Below the pieces are notes generated by a model, which made no database searches, was not told the origin of the DNA, and saw only the letters and a program-made list of their open reading frames with translations. 55,008 bases of DNA from Actinoplanes flavus (lineage in GTDB: Bacteria; Actinomycetota; Actinomycetes; Mycobacteriales; Micromonosporaceae): assembly GCF_017592555.1 (NCBI RefSeq), contig NZ_JAGFNS010000047.1, positions 1 through 55,008 of the forward strand, given 5' to 3'. Positions 32,707-40,891 of the stretch are shown here, piece by piece (position 1 is the stretch's first letter; each line of letters opens with the position of its first letter). A program made the translations under genes and the position numbers.

Positions 32707-33846
32707 ATGCTTTTCACCGCCTCGATCCTCGCCCGCCTACCGATCGCCACCCTCAGCATCTGCCTGCTGGTGCACGTCGAGCAGCTGTCCGGTTCGTACA
32801 CCGCGGCCGGTGCGGTCGCCGGCGCCCTCGCCGTCGCGCAGGGCGTGGGCGGCCCGTTGCTGGGCCGCCTCGTCGACCGGCGCGGCCAGACCGTGGTGCT
32901 GCTGAGCTCCGCTTTCGTCGCCGGTGCCGCGCTCATCGTGATGGCGATGATGCCCGCCGGTACGCCGCTGCCGGCGCTGCTCACACTGGCCGTTCTCATC
33001 GGGCTCACCACCCCGCCGGTCGGGGCGTGTATGCGCACGCTGATCCCGGCTCTGCGTCCCGGCGAGCAGAGCCGCCGCCGGGCGTACGCCGCGGACGCCG
33101 CCGCCACCGAACTGACCTGGGTGTCCGGTCCCCCGCTCGCCATCGGCCTGGGCGCGCTGGCCGGCACCGGCACGGCGCTCTCCGCCGCCGGTCTGGTCCT
33201 GATCGCGGCCACCGCCCTCTTCGCCTGCTCACCGGCCTCCCGCAACTGGCGGCCCACCGGCGCCCGGCGGGCGAAGGCCAACGCCCTCGCCTCACCAAAC
33301 ATGCGCACCCTGGTGACCGTGCTGGCCGGTGTCGGGGTGATATTCGGCGCCACCGAGGTCGCGGTGGCCGCCTCGGCCGGTCCGGCCGCCGGGCTGCTGC
33401 TCGGTCTCTGGGGTGCCGGATCGCTGGCCGGCGGGGTCGTCGCCACCCGGCTCGGCGGCGGCGCCGGCGGCGGGCGCGGCTTCGCCCTGCTGCTGGCCGC
33501 GCTGGGCGTAGGTCATCTGCTCCTGGTCACCACGGCCGACAACGTGATCGCGGCCGCCGTGCTGATCGCCGTGGCGGGTTCCATGATCGCCCCGGTCCTG
33601 GCGAGTTCCTATGCGATGGTCGACCGGGCCGCACCGGCCGGCACGGCCACCGAGGCGTTCGCCTGGCTGGCCACCGCGACCGCGATCGGCACCGCGGCCG
33701 GTGCGGCGGCCGGTGGCGCACTCGCCGATCTGGCCGGACCCGCATCCGGTTTCGTCCTCGGCGGCGCCGCCGGACTGGCCGCGGCCGTCGTCGCCATGAC
33801 CCGCATCAGCGCGTCGCCGCAACGTCAGCCGACCGCAGCGGTCTGA
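32707..33846 (+). CDS. MFS transporter
   Basis: The 379-residue polytopic protein has roughly eleven or twelve membrane helices and the A-motif-like GRLVDRRGQTVVL after helix 2. It lacks a clear signature for one substrate; small alanine-rich MFS proteins of this length next to MocR genes are usually efflux carriers. A strong bidirectional terminator lies 51 bases after the stop. Confidence 0.9.
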   Translation: MLFTASILARLPIATLSICLLVHVEQLSGSYTAAGAVAGALAVAQGVGGPLLGRLVDRRGQTVVLLSSAFVAGAALIVMAMMPAGTPLPALLTLAVLIGLTTPPVGACMRTLIPALRPGEQSRRRAYAADAAATELTWVSGPPLAIGLGALAGTGTALSAAGLVLIAATALFACSPASRNWRPTGARRAKANALASPNMRTLVTVLAGVGVIFGATEVAVAASAGPAAGLLLGLWGAGSLAGGVVATRLGGGAGGGRGFALLLAALGVGHLLLVTTADNVIAAAVLIAVAGSMIAPVLASSYAMVDRAAPAGTATEAFAWLATATAIGTAAGAAAGGALADLAGPASGFVLGGAAGLAAAVVAMTRISASPQRQPTAAV

Positions 33847-33897
33847 CCGCCGCGTCCTGAAACGGGGAGGACATCGACGGCATCAACTGAGCCGGGG

Positions 33898-33930
33898 CGA
33901 GGATGCGTGACACGCCGTCACGCATCCTCG
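33898..33930. terminator. Bidirectional 14-base-pair terminator between convergent genes
   Basis: The arm CGAGGATGCGTGAC (33898-33911) and its exact complement GTCACGCATCCTCG (33917-33930) flank a five-base loop. The right arm holds the last codons and stop (33918-33920) of the minus-strand gene, so the hairpin is partly coding. It would terminate the MFS transcript and the opposing one. Confidence 0.75.
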
Positions 33931-34418
33931 TCGTCATCCGGCCAGGACGGTTGGTCCGAGATCTTCCACAACTGCAACCGGTACGCCTCGAAACGGCCCG
34001 GGAAGGGCCCGGCGTCCTCCGGCGCGAACCCGCCGGAGACGCCGCGGTTGTACGCCGCGATCCGGGCGCCGTACGTGCCGGCGCCGGTCGGCAGCTCCAC
34101 TCCGACGTGGACGGCCCGCTCCAAGGCCTGGATCGAACTGAACCGGCCGCCGGGCAGGGCCAGCCCGGCCACCGCGATCTCGTCCGGCGCTCCCCCGGGC
34201 GTACCCGGAAGGTCGTCCCAGACCTCGACCACGACGGACGCCGTGCCGGTGTCGATCGCGCGCGCGACGACGGCGTTGGGCCCCCACGCGAAGAACCCGT
34301 GCCCGAGAGCCCGCCGGGCCGCCACGACGTTCTCACCCTCGTCGCACGTCGGGTCGAAGATCGTGAAGAGCCGATACTGCGGATTCACGGTGAACGAATA
34401 CTCGAACACAACCGGCAT
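33918..34418 (-). CDS. Hypothetical protein
   Basis: The 166-residue protein probably starts at ATG 34418 (MPVVFEYSFTVNPQYRLFTI); 17 more in-frame codons upstream are possible but are not protein-like. It looks like a compact beta-rich protein (ASVVVEVWDDLPGTP, LPTGAGTYGARIAAYNRG) with an acidic end (PSWPDDDEDA). The family was not recognised. Its stop codon lies inside the shared terminator hairpin. It diverges from the next hypothetical gene across 74 bases. Confidence 0.75.
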   Translation of the reverse strand: MPVVFEYSFTVNPQYRLFTIFDPTCDEGENVVAARRALGHGFFAWGPNAVVARAIDTGTASVVVEVWDDLPGTPGGAPDEIAVAGLALPGGRFSSIQALERAVHVGVELPTGAGTYGARIAAYNRGVSGGFAPEDAGPFPGRFEAYRLQLWKISDQPSWPDDDEDA

Positions 34419-34492
34419 GCCGCCGAATGTTAGCGGCCGGTGCCGGCTCGGCGCAGACTCCGCGGGCATCGGTGATCATCTAGGCTTCGCGG

Positions 34493-35389
34493 GTGGGATA
34501 CTCGGGATCCATCGTGGTGGCACGGACACATCGACCGCTCAGCATGCAGGACGGCGTGCAGGGCGTCGGCCCACAGCACAACTACCTGCGGGAACTCGGG
34601 GACGGCTGGCAGCTGATGGAGAGCCTCTCGGTCACACCGTCGCCCGACCTGGCCGAGGTGTCGGCGGCGGTCGCGGCGTCCACCGGGCAGCCCGCGCTGT
34701 CACTCGACGTCATCGACAGCGATTGCGCGGCGATGTGCGTGGCTACGCCCGGATGGACCGGGCCATTGACCCATCTGTGGGACGTGAACCAGCCGTGCCC
34801 GGTCTATCACCACCAGCCTGCCGGCGAGCCGCCGCCGGCCCTCCGCAAACCTGATGAGGTGGTGGCGGAGCTGGTCGCGTGGGCAGAGACGGCAGGGCTC
34901 CGGCCGGACCCGGAACGACTGCTGGAGATCATCTCCCCGGCACACGCCTGCGCCGACCGTGACCAACTGTTCGCCCTGGTCACCGCGGTCGGTGTGGAAC
35001 GGATCGGAGCACCCCGGCCGTGGTCGGTGCCGGTGGCGTCGTGGCCGTTCAGCCGGGTCGTCGGCGGCCCGGTGAGCTTGAGCGCCGTGGCACGCTCCTA
35101 TGCACGCCAACGCGCGGAGGATCCGGCAGACTGGGCCGACGAACCCGAACAATCGTGGGAAGCGCCGGCCATCGCACTCGAAGCCGAGGTGTGGGCATCC
35201 CTGTTCCAGGACGGCGTGGACGTGATCGCACTCGCACGCCGGGCCTTCGCGGTGCACCAGGACTACATGAGCCACACCTTCCCGGGCAGGGACCTCGCGA
35301 AGTACCAGGAGTGGCTCGACAGGTTCGAGGCCGAGATCTCCGCCGGTGGCGCCCGGGCCGCGATGATGTTCGACCCTGAACGGTATTAG
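34493..35389 (+). CDS. Hypothetical protein
   Basis: The 298-residue protein starts at GTG 34493 (MGYSGSIVVARTHRPLSMQD). It has no signal peptide or membrane helix. Notable stretches are DGWQLMESLSV, PGWTGPLTHLWDVNQPCPVY and a helical C terminus ending EISAGGARAAMMFDPERY. Codon use matches real genes. Proteins with this N terminus occur as strain-variable genes in actinobacteria, but I know of no assigned role. Confidence 0.78.
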   Translation: MGYSGSIVVARTHRPLSMQDGVQGVGPQHNYLRELGDGWQLMESLSVTPSPDLAEVSAAVAASTGQPALSLDVIDSDCAAMCVATPGWTGPLTHLWDVNQPCPVYHHQPAGEPPPALRKPDEVVAELVAWAETAGLRPDPERLLEIISPAHACADRDQLFALVTAVGVERIGAPRPWSVPVASWPFSRVVGGPVSLSAVARSYARQRAEDPADWADEPEQSWEAPAIALEAEVWASLFQDGVDVIALARRAFAVHQDYMSHTFPGRDLAKYQEWLDRFEAEISAGGARAAMMFDPERY

Positions 35390-35613
35390 CTGCTGGCGCC
35401 TGCTCCGGCTGCGCGAGCGTGCCACCACCGACGGCGACAGCGATGTGCGCAGGCGGCGGCGCTGGCGGTCCCGGCCGGCTGGCCCGCGCCACCTGGACGG
35501 TCATGCTGCGCTGTCTCGATCACCGGGCCCGCTGATCTTTCTCGCGGACCGGATCGACCCCCGTTTGCTGGCCGAACCCGGTGCAGACAGGCACGGGGTT
35601 TAGTGACGCTTCC

Positions 35614-35982
35614 TCAGGCTAGTTCGAGCTGGACGCCGTCCTCGACGAGGTAGCGGACCAGATCATCGAAGGTCACGGCGGGCAGCCAGCTCTTGCGGTC
35701 GTAGCCGGAGACCAGGTGGGTGCGCGCGACCTCGGAGTTGTGCCAGATCATGCGGAAACCGGGGGTCGCCCCACCGTCGCCGGCGGCGGCGTTCTCATGC
35801 AGCCAGAACAGGTCACCGCCAAACCAGCCACCGGGGCCGTTGATCGCCTCACCCATTGCGCAGAAGAAGGCGTCATAGTCGGTGACGTAGCGGCCGTCCA
35901 GGTGATAGACCGTGCCCGCGGGAAGGCGGCGGCTTTGATCCGGCGCTCGGAACGACGCCGGGCCCGGTCGTCGCATTCGCAA
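35614..35982 (-). CDS. Barstar-like protein (putative immunity protein)
   Basis: The last 100 residues fit the barstar pattern: YHLDGRYVTDYDAFFCAMGE as first strand and helix, then a Gly/Trp loop (GPGGWFGGDLFWLH), MIWHNSEVARTHL, and a closing helix with LVRYLVEDGVQLEL. Barstar-family proteins inhibit barnase-type ribonucleases or serve as immunity proteins of polymorphic toxins. The first 22 residues are Arg/Pro-rich; a downstream start is not obvious, so the N terminus is uncertain. No toxin gene is adjacent. Confidence 0.65.
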   Translation of the reverse strand: MRMRRPGPASFRAPDQSRRLPAGTVYHLDGRYVTDYDAFFCAMGEAINGPGGWFGGDLFWLHENAAAGDGGATPGFRMIWHNSEVARTHLVSGYDRKSWLPAVTFDDLVRYLVEDGVQLELA

Positions 35983-36051
35983 TCAAGAGTTCGGCGAGGA
36001 AGCCGCGAATGCGCTGGCGACTGCTTCGTATGCTGCGCCCGGGAGGCGCAC

Positions 36052-36465
36052 ATGACGAACGCTGGATTGATCGAACGATTGATCGATGAGGCAGCCCATG
36101 CATCTGACTGGCGCAGCGGTTGCGCGAACTCGGGACGACTCCCTGTCTTCAACCTATGGGGACCAGTCATGTACCTGACCACGGCCGGCGAGGTCGTCAT
36201 AGACCACGAAGAAGACAGCAAGGCTCGGCTGGCCGAGCCAGCCGAACGCGACTTCGCGCTTGCTCGAGCAGCTGAGCGATATCCCGAACTTGCTCACCTG
36301 ATGCCGTCCAAGCCTCGGGACGCGGTCACGTGCAACCTATGCAGCGGACGTGGCCGGATGACCCACATCCAAGGGAAGATCCTGCCTTGGCAGGACGCAG
36401 ACCGATCCAAGCCGTTCATCTACTGCCCGGAGTGCAACAGCCTCGGTTGGACCGTGATCACCTGA
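36052..36465 (+). CDS. Small zinc-ribbon-like protein
   Basis: The 137-residue protein begins at ATG 36052 behind GGGAGG. The N-terminal part (LIERLIDEAAHASDWRSGC, MYLTTAGEVVIDHEE) is unassigned. The C-terminal part has CNLCSGRGRM and, about 27 residues later, CPEC, a DnaJ-type or zinc-ribbon arrangement of four cysteines. Small proteins like this are often found among immunity or toxin-associated genes; that context is suggestive here but not proof. Confidence 0.72.
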   Translation: MTNAGLIERLIDEAAHASDWRSGCANSGRLPVFNLWGPVMYLTTAGEVVIDHEEDSKARLAEPAERDFALARAAERYPELAHLMPSKPRDAVTCNLCSGRGRMTHIQGKILPWQDADRSKPFIYCPECNSLGWTVIT

Positions 36466-36631
36466 CTCCGACCGCCTCGCCGCCCCTGACTGGCAGCACA
36501 GGGCTGAACGCGGGTACACGTGCTCCCCGCATATGGCGGGGGCACCGACTCGAAACCCCGTGGCGCTGCAACCGACTGACAGCCGGCTCCCCATGAGGCC
36601 GGGCACTCGCTCCAGAAATTCTGAGGTCGGA

Positions 36632-36659
36632 TGCAACCGTAAGGCTCAGCTATTGGTCC
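36632..36659 (+). promoter_or_regulatory. Candidate ECF sigma factor autoregulatory promoter
   Basis: TGCAACC (36632-36638), a 16-base spacer, then GGTCC (36655-36659). A TGCAACC/GCAACC -35 with a CGTC-like -10 is a common form for SigE-type ECF groups in actinobacteria. It lies 35 bases ahead of the sigma factor start. Confidence 0.35.
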
Positions 36660-36693
36660 TTCTCGGACGAGCGTTGACGACGGGGAGAACGAC

Positions 36694-37233
36694 TTGGATG
36701 CCGAGCACGCGGTTCACCAGGCGTACGAGGCCTACTATCGGCGGCTGGTGACCCAGATCGCCGGTCTCGTCGGTGATCTGGCCGAGGCTGAGGATGCCGT
36801 GCACGAGGCGTTCGCCCGCGTCCTGGCCGCGCCACGATCGTTCCTGCAGGCCGACGACGCCGAACGCTGGCTGCGGGTCGCCGCCCTCAACATCGCCCGC
36901 ACCCGCTACCGGCGACGCTGGCTGTTCGACCGCCTGGTCCGTTCCGGCCGGGTCGAGGTCGCCCCTGCCGCGGTACCCGGGATCTCGGGCGACCGGGTCG
37001 CCGTGCTCACCGCGCTGCGCCACCTGGCCCGGCCGACCCGTGAGGCGGTGGTGCTACATCATTTGGGCGACCTATCGGTGGCCGAGGTCGCCGCCACTCT
37101 CAACGTGCCGGTGGGCACGGTCAAAGCCCGGCTGGTCCGGGGCCGGGCCGCCCTCGCTCGTTTCCTGTCCGAGGACGAGCCGACCGCGCGACCCGCGGGG
37201 ACGCCGCTGGCCGAAGGGAGCCATCATGCCTGA
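36694..37233 (+). CDS. RNA polymerase ECF sigma factor, SigE family
   Basis: The 179-residue protein has region 2 (VHQAYEAYYRRLVTQIAGLV, AEDAVHEAFARVLA) and region 4 (REAVVLHHLGDLSVAEVAAT, LNVPVGTVKARLVRGRAAL). TTG 36694 is the start: GGGGAG lies about six bases upstream and no ATG/GTG is in frame nearby. The stop overlaps the start of the BNR gene by eight bases. ECF factors are normally held by an anti-sigma factor encoded next door; here that position is filled by a membrane protein with a short cytosolic tail. Confidence 0.93.
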   Translation: MDAEHAVHQAYEAYYRRLVTQIAGLVGDLAEAEDAVHEAFARVLAAPRSFLQADDAERWLRVAALNIARTRYRRRWLFDRLVRSGRVEVAPAAVPGISGDRVAVLTALRHLARPTREAVVLHHLGDLSVAEVAATLNVPVGTVKARLVRGRAALARFLSEDEPTARPAGTPLAEGSHHA

Positions 37234-38503
37234 ACCGCGTTTCGCCAGGTTGCGCGAAGAGCTCAGCGATGCGGTACGCCAGCCCGACTTCGATACGGTA
37301 CGGCGCAGAGCAGGCAGTATGCGCCGACGACGGGCCGTGACGGCGGCCGCCGTGTTCCTGGCAACCGTGCTGACAGCGACAGGCCTCGTCGCGACCGCCC
37401 GCGACGTCCCAGACGAACGGGACCTGTTCGACACCGCGCCGACCGTCACCGAAGCCCCGGACGCCGGTTGGCCCCGGACGACCTCGGCCGCCTACACCGG
37501 CACCGAGGTCTACGCCGTCCACACCCGGTGCCGGGAGTGCAACGCGGAGCTGTACGTCTCGTCCGACGAAGGTGATTCCTGGCAGCGCCGCACCATGCCA
37601 CCGGCGCCGGAAAACGCGCTGCGCCCACGCGAAGCCTCACTGAGGGCGCTGGCCCCCGGGGTGATCATCTGGCGCGAGGCCACCTTCGTGCCCTTCCCCA
37701 CGGCCGAGACTCCCGCAGCGGAGAGCCCTCGGGTCATGGCGGGGCCGACCGTCGTACCGTGGATCACCCGTGACGGCGGCCGGAGCTGGCACCGAGCTGA
37801 GATCAGCACCCAACCGGTGGCCGTCATCCCGGACGGGGTCAGCCCGATCGAATGCAGCGTCTGGGGCATATCGACCTGCACGGTCGGCGTGGTCGACCCG
37901 GCCACCGGCAGGTTCGCTCCGCTGGCCTCCCAACCGACCGGCATCACCGTCGAGGACGGGTGGACTTCGCAGATCAACGTGCCGCTCGGCGGGCGCCCGT
38001 GGATTCCGGGCCTGGATCCGGTCACGAGAAAACCCGCGGTGGCGACCAGCGCCGACGGCGGCCGGACCTGGCACACCCACGTCTTCACCGACGGCGTGGC
38101 AGCCGTCTACCACGAGGTCATCGGGGTCGCCGCCATGTACCTGCCGCGGATCGCCGCCGGCCCCGGCGCAGCAGCGTACGTATTGACTCACCGGGCCGAC
38201 CATGTGGTCGACGTCCGCTACACCACCGACGGTGGGGAAACCTGGAACACCGGCGACACGATTGCCGACGGCGATACCACCGGGTACGTCACCGCCGACG
38301 GCACGCACATCCTCACCACCACCGATGACCGCACCACGACAAGTGCCGGCCACGGCACCGGGAAGTACACACCGGTCACTCTGCCCGGCTACCCGGAATC
38401 TCCCTCGACGGCTCAGTTCACCGGGCAGTACCTGGTGACCGCAGAGGATGGCATGCACCTCTCCGCCGACGGCCGGACCTGGCGGCGGATCAGCCCGCCC
38501 TGA
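37226..38503 (+). CDS. Membrane-anchored BNR/Asp-box protein, putative sigma-factor partner
   Basis: The 425-residue protein has a short basic cytosolic N terminus (1-38; MPEPRFARLREELSDAVRQP), one membrane helix (about 39-60; AVTAAAVFLATVLTATGLVA) and an extracytoplasmic beta-propeller with five Asp-box motifs: SSDEGDSW, TRDGGRSW, SADGGRTW, TTDGGETW and SADGRTW. Such domains occur in sialidases and ligand-binding propellers; no sialidase catalytic set was recognised, so a sensing role is as likely. ATG 37226 overlaps the sigma gene. A cytosolic tail of 38 residues could bind the sigma factor, with the propeller as sensor; this is inference. Confidence 0.88.
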   Translation: MPEPRFARLREELSDAVRQPDFDTVRRRAGSMRRRRAVTAAAVFLATVLTATGLVATARDVPDERDLFDTAPTVTEAPDAGWPRTTSAAYTGTEVYAVHTRCRECNAELYVSSDEGDSWQRRTMPPAPENALRPREASLRALAPGVIIWREATFVPFPTAETPAAESPRVMAGPTVVPWITRDGGRSWHRAEISTQPVAVIPDGVSPIECSVWGISTCTVGVVDPATGRFAPLASQPTGITVEDGWTSQINVPLGGRPWIPGLDPVTRKPAVATSADGGRTWHTHVFTDGVAAVYHEVIGVAAMYLPRIAAGPGAAAYVLTHRADHVVDVRYTTDGGETWNTGDTIADGDTTGYVTADGTHILTTTDDRTTTSAGHGTGKYTPVTLPGYPESPSTAQFTGQYLVTAEDGMHLSADGRTWRRISPP

Positions 38504-38648
38504 CTCGGCAGAACACCCGCAAGTCCCCGTTCACAGGAGCAGAACTCCCTCACCCTGACCGCGAGGCCCGGCCGCTACCGCCCCACCGACAAGATGCTCG
38601 CATTCTCGACGGCCTATGAACACCGGCAGGTCGGGCCTCCGCGGGCGG

Positions 38649-39104
38649 CTACAGCTCCCACCACTGGCCCAAACGACGGGGTGACCCCGTCCGGACGAAG
38701 CTGCGAACACGATCCCACGCCTGATCCACATCAAGGACGAAGTCGCCGGTGAACACCGCCGCGTCATCGATGACCGGGACCTCAACCTCAGCAATCGAGT
38801 CAACAGTGCCGTCCCCTCCAAGGAGAAACACCTGATCAGCGTTGCGGAAGAGATGGATGACCGCGTGGTTCCCTCGGAACCCAACGGTCAAGAGCGGGTA
38901 CTCCCGGTCCGGCAATCCGACTTCGAGATGTCCCTGCCCATGGCGCCGCAGCTCAGCCAAGCGATGTGAAAGCGCCGCCAAGCCCGATCGTTTCTCCATG
39001 GGGTGGAATCGTCCTGAGCCTGGTTCCGTTGCCGCCCACACGACAATCGCCAACGCCTCGGCGTTCGGCTCTCGATCGGCTGGATCCATTGACACAGCAG
39101 TCAT
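38649..39104 (-). CDS. Imm1 family immunity protein
   Basis: The 151-residue protein carries the Imm1-like core: HGQGHLEVGLPDREYPLLTV, GFRGNHAVIHLFRNADQVFL, LLGGDGT, and a C-terminal helix and strand (DQAWDRVRSFVRTG, QWWEL). Imm1 proteins protect against deaminase-type polymorphic toxins of the contact- or secretion-dependent kind. No toxin gene lies adjacent, so it may be an orphan immunity gene. An alternative start is Met6. It stands alone on the minus strand between the BNR gene and the mannanase. Confidence 0.75.
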   Translation of the reverse strand: MTAVSMDPADREPNAEALAIVVWAATEPGSGRFHPMEKRSGLAALSHRLAELRRHGQGHLEVGLPDREYPLLTVGFRGNHAVIHLFRNADQVFLLGGDGTVDSIAEVEVPVIDDAAVFTGDFVLDVDQAWDRVRSFVRTGSPRRLGQWWEL

Positions 39105-39215
39105 CGTCGTTCCCCAGCAGAGCCCGAAGCCGAATTCATCGGGGATCTTAAACCGTCAAGATCGCCAAGGTGCGACCGGCCAGCGTGGACATGTGGCCGC
39201 ACGCACGGATACTCG

Positions 39216-40700
39216 ATGATCGATACGATGTTGATCATGATCGCGAGCCGAAAGACACTCGCCGCCGGTGTGGCTGTGATGCTCACCGTACTGCTGGGCT
39301 GGTCAGCGCCGGTCCAGGCGGCGACAAGCCCGCCCACTCCACGCGAGACACTGCTCAACTACCTGTACGGATACGCCAACGGCCGCACCGTCAGCGGCAT
39401 GCATCACAAGTGGGAGGTCTACGGCGCCGACCGGACTGACTGGCCCACTTACTGGGACGATCAGATCTTCGCGGTCACCGGTGAGCGGCCGGGGCTTTGG
39501 GGTGGCGACTTCACCTGGTACAAGGATCCGGCAGATCTGGTCGGCCCCGCCGAGGCGGCGTGGAAGGCCGGACAGCTGGTGACGCTGTCGTGGCATTCCT
39601 GCCGTCCGAAGGTGCCACGGACCACGAAGTGCGACAAGAGCGCCACGTCCGGCACCCCGAACGAGAAGCTCACCGAAGCCGAGTGGACGGAGGTGCTCAC
39701 CGAGGGCACGCCGCTCAACACCTCCTGGTATCAGGATCTGGACAAGGTCGCGGATGCCTTGGCACAGCTACGGGACCACGGCGTCGGAGTGCTGTGGCGG
39801 CCGCTGCACGAGATCAACTCTGCCTGGGCGTGGTGGGGTGGACACCCGCAGTCCTACCGCCTGTACGAGATGATGCGCACTCACTTCGACGCCCGAGGGC
39901 TGACGAACCTGGTCTGGGTCTGGAACGTCACCGACCAGGACCCGGAGCGGTTCCCCGACTACCCGGAGCAGTTCGCCGACTATCTGCCGGGCGACGCGTA
40001 TGTGGACGTGCTCTCCCTGGACGTCTGGAACAAGGGCTACGCGGACGGGAACGACGAGCCCAGCACCGTGGACTACACCACCCTGGTGAATCTCGCGAAG
40101 GGACGCCCGGTCGCGCTCGGCGAGGTCAAGAAGGTGCCGTCGCCGGCCCTGCTGGCCCGCCAGCCGCGTTGGTCGTGGTTCATGCTCTGGCCCGACCCGT
40201 TGGAGAACCAGCCGGAGATCAACACCCCGGCGGTGCTCCGGGCGACCTACCAGGCGCCGGCGGTGTTCAACCTCGGTGACCTCAATCGCCCGGTCCCGGA
40301 TCCGGCGCTCGGCGCAGATCTCGCGCAAAGTCGCCCGATCTGGGCCAAGACCAGCGAGAACACGTGGTTGGATGCCCGCTGGGCAGTGGACGGGAACAGC
40401 CGGACCCGGTGGAGCAGCACGTACGCGGACAGTCAATGGATCTACCTGCAGCTGGCCCGGCCGACCGTGGTGCGGAAGATCCGCCTCGACTGGGAGGCGG
40501 CATACGCCCGCAAGTTCCAGGTGCAGGTCTCGGCCGACGGCACGACATGGCGCAACGCCTGCCCGGACCAGGCGGGCGTCCCCGGCGTGCAGATCGTCCA
40601 GCTCGACGACACGCAGCCGGTTCACTACGTCAAGATCTACGCCTGGGAACGGGCCACGAATTATGGGTACTCGCTCTGGTCGCTCAACGTGTACGCCTGA
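39216..40700 (+). CDS. Secreted GH26 beta-mannanase with F5/8 type C (CBM32-like) module
   Basis: The product has up to 494 residues, with a signal peptide (TLAAGVAVMLTVLLGW, likely cleavage after VQA). The GH26 domain (about 40-345) has the acid/base Glu in WRPLHEINSAWAWW (about 198) and the nucleophile Glu in ALGEVKKVPS (about 302), plus HHKWEVYG near the start. The C-terminal domain (about 355-493; WAVDGNSRTRWSSTYADSQW, VVRKIRLDWEAAYARKF) is a discoidin-type carbohydrate-binding module. It should cleave beta-1,4-mannans outside the cell. Starts at 39216, 39228 or 39237 are all possible; the last gives a more ordinary signal peptide. Confidence 0.93.
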   Translation: MIDTMLIMIASRKTLAAGVAVMLTVLLGWSAPVQAATSPPTPRETLLNYLYGYANGRTVSGMHHKWEVYGADRTDWPTYWDDQIFAVTGERPGLWGGDFTWYKDPADLVGPAEAAWKAGQLVTLSWHSCRPKVPRTTKCDKSATSGTPNEKLTEAEWTEVLTEGTPLNTSWYQDLDKVADALAQLRDHGVGVLWRPLHEINSAWAWWGGHPQSYRLYEMMRTHFDARGLTNLVWVWNVTDQDPERFPDYPEQFADYLPGDAYVDVLSLDVWNKGYADGNDEPSTVDYTTLVNLAKGRPVALGEVKKVPSPALLARQPRWSWFMLWPDPLENQPEINTPAVLRATYQAPAVFNLGDLNRPVPDPALGADLAQSRPIWAKTSENTWLDARWAVDGNSRTRWSSTYADSQWIYLQLARPTVVRKIRLDWEAAYARKFQVQVSADGTTWRNACPDQAGVPGVQIVQLDDTQPVHYVKIYAWERATNYGYSLWSLNVYA

Positions 40701-40834
40701 GCGTTCTCGGCAGGCCGGGGGCCGGCGCGGCGCGATCATCCATCACGCGAATAGTGATCAGTGCCTGTGAAACCGATACGGCAGGTTGGTGAGCGGGATC
40801 CTTGGTGTGACCTTGCCGAACGGCCGGTTTTCGA

Positions 40835-40857
40835 CACCCGGGCCCGCGAGCCCGGTG
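40835..40857 (-). terminator. Hairpin after the aldo-keto reductase gene
   Basis: CACCCGGGC (40835-40843) pairs with GCCCGGTG (40850-40857) with one bulged base and a six-base loop. It lies 35 bases beyond the minus-strand stop at 40892. Confidence 0.4.
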
Positions 40858-40891
40858 GACGGGCCGCGGGTCCGGGGGTACGGCATCCGGG

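Noticed and set aside
35390..35613. Small gene in the 224-base gap before the barstar-like gene
   Set aside because: No start with ribosome site and no coding-like frame long enough to support.
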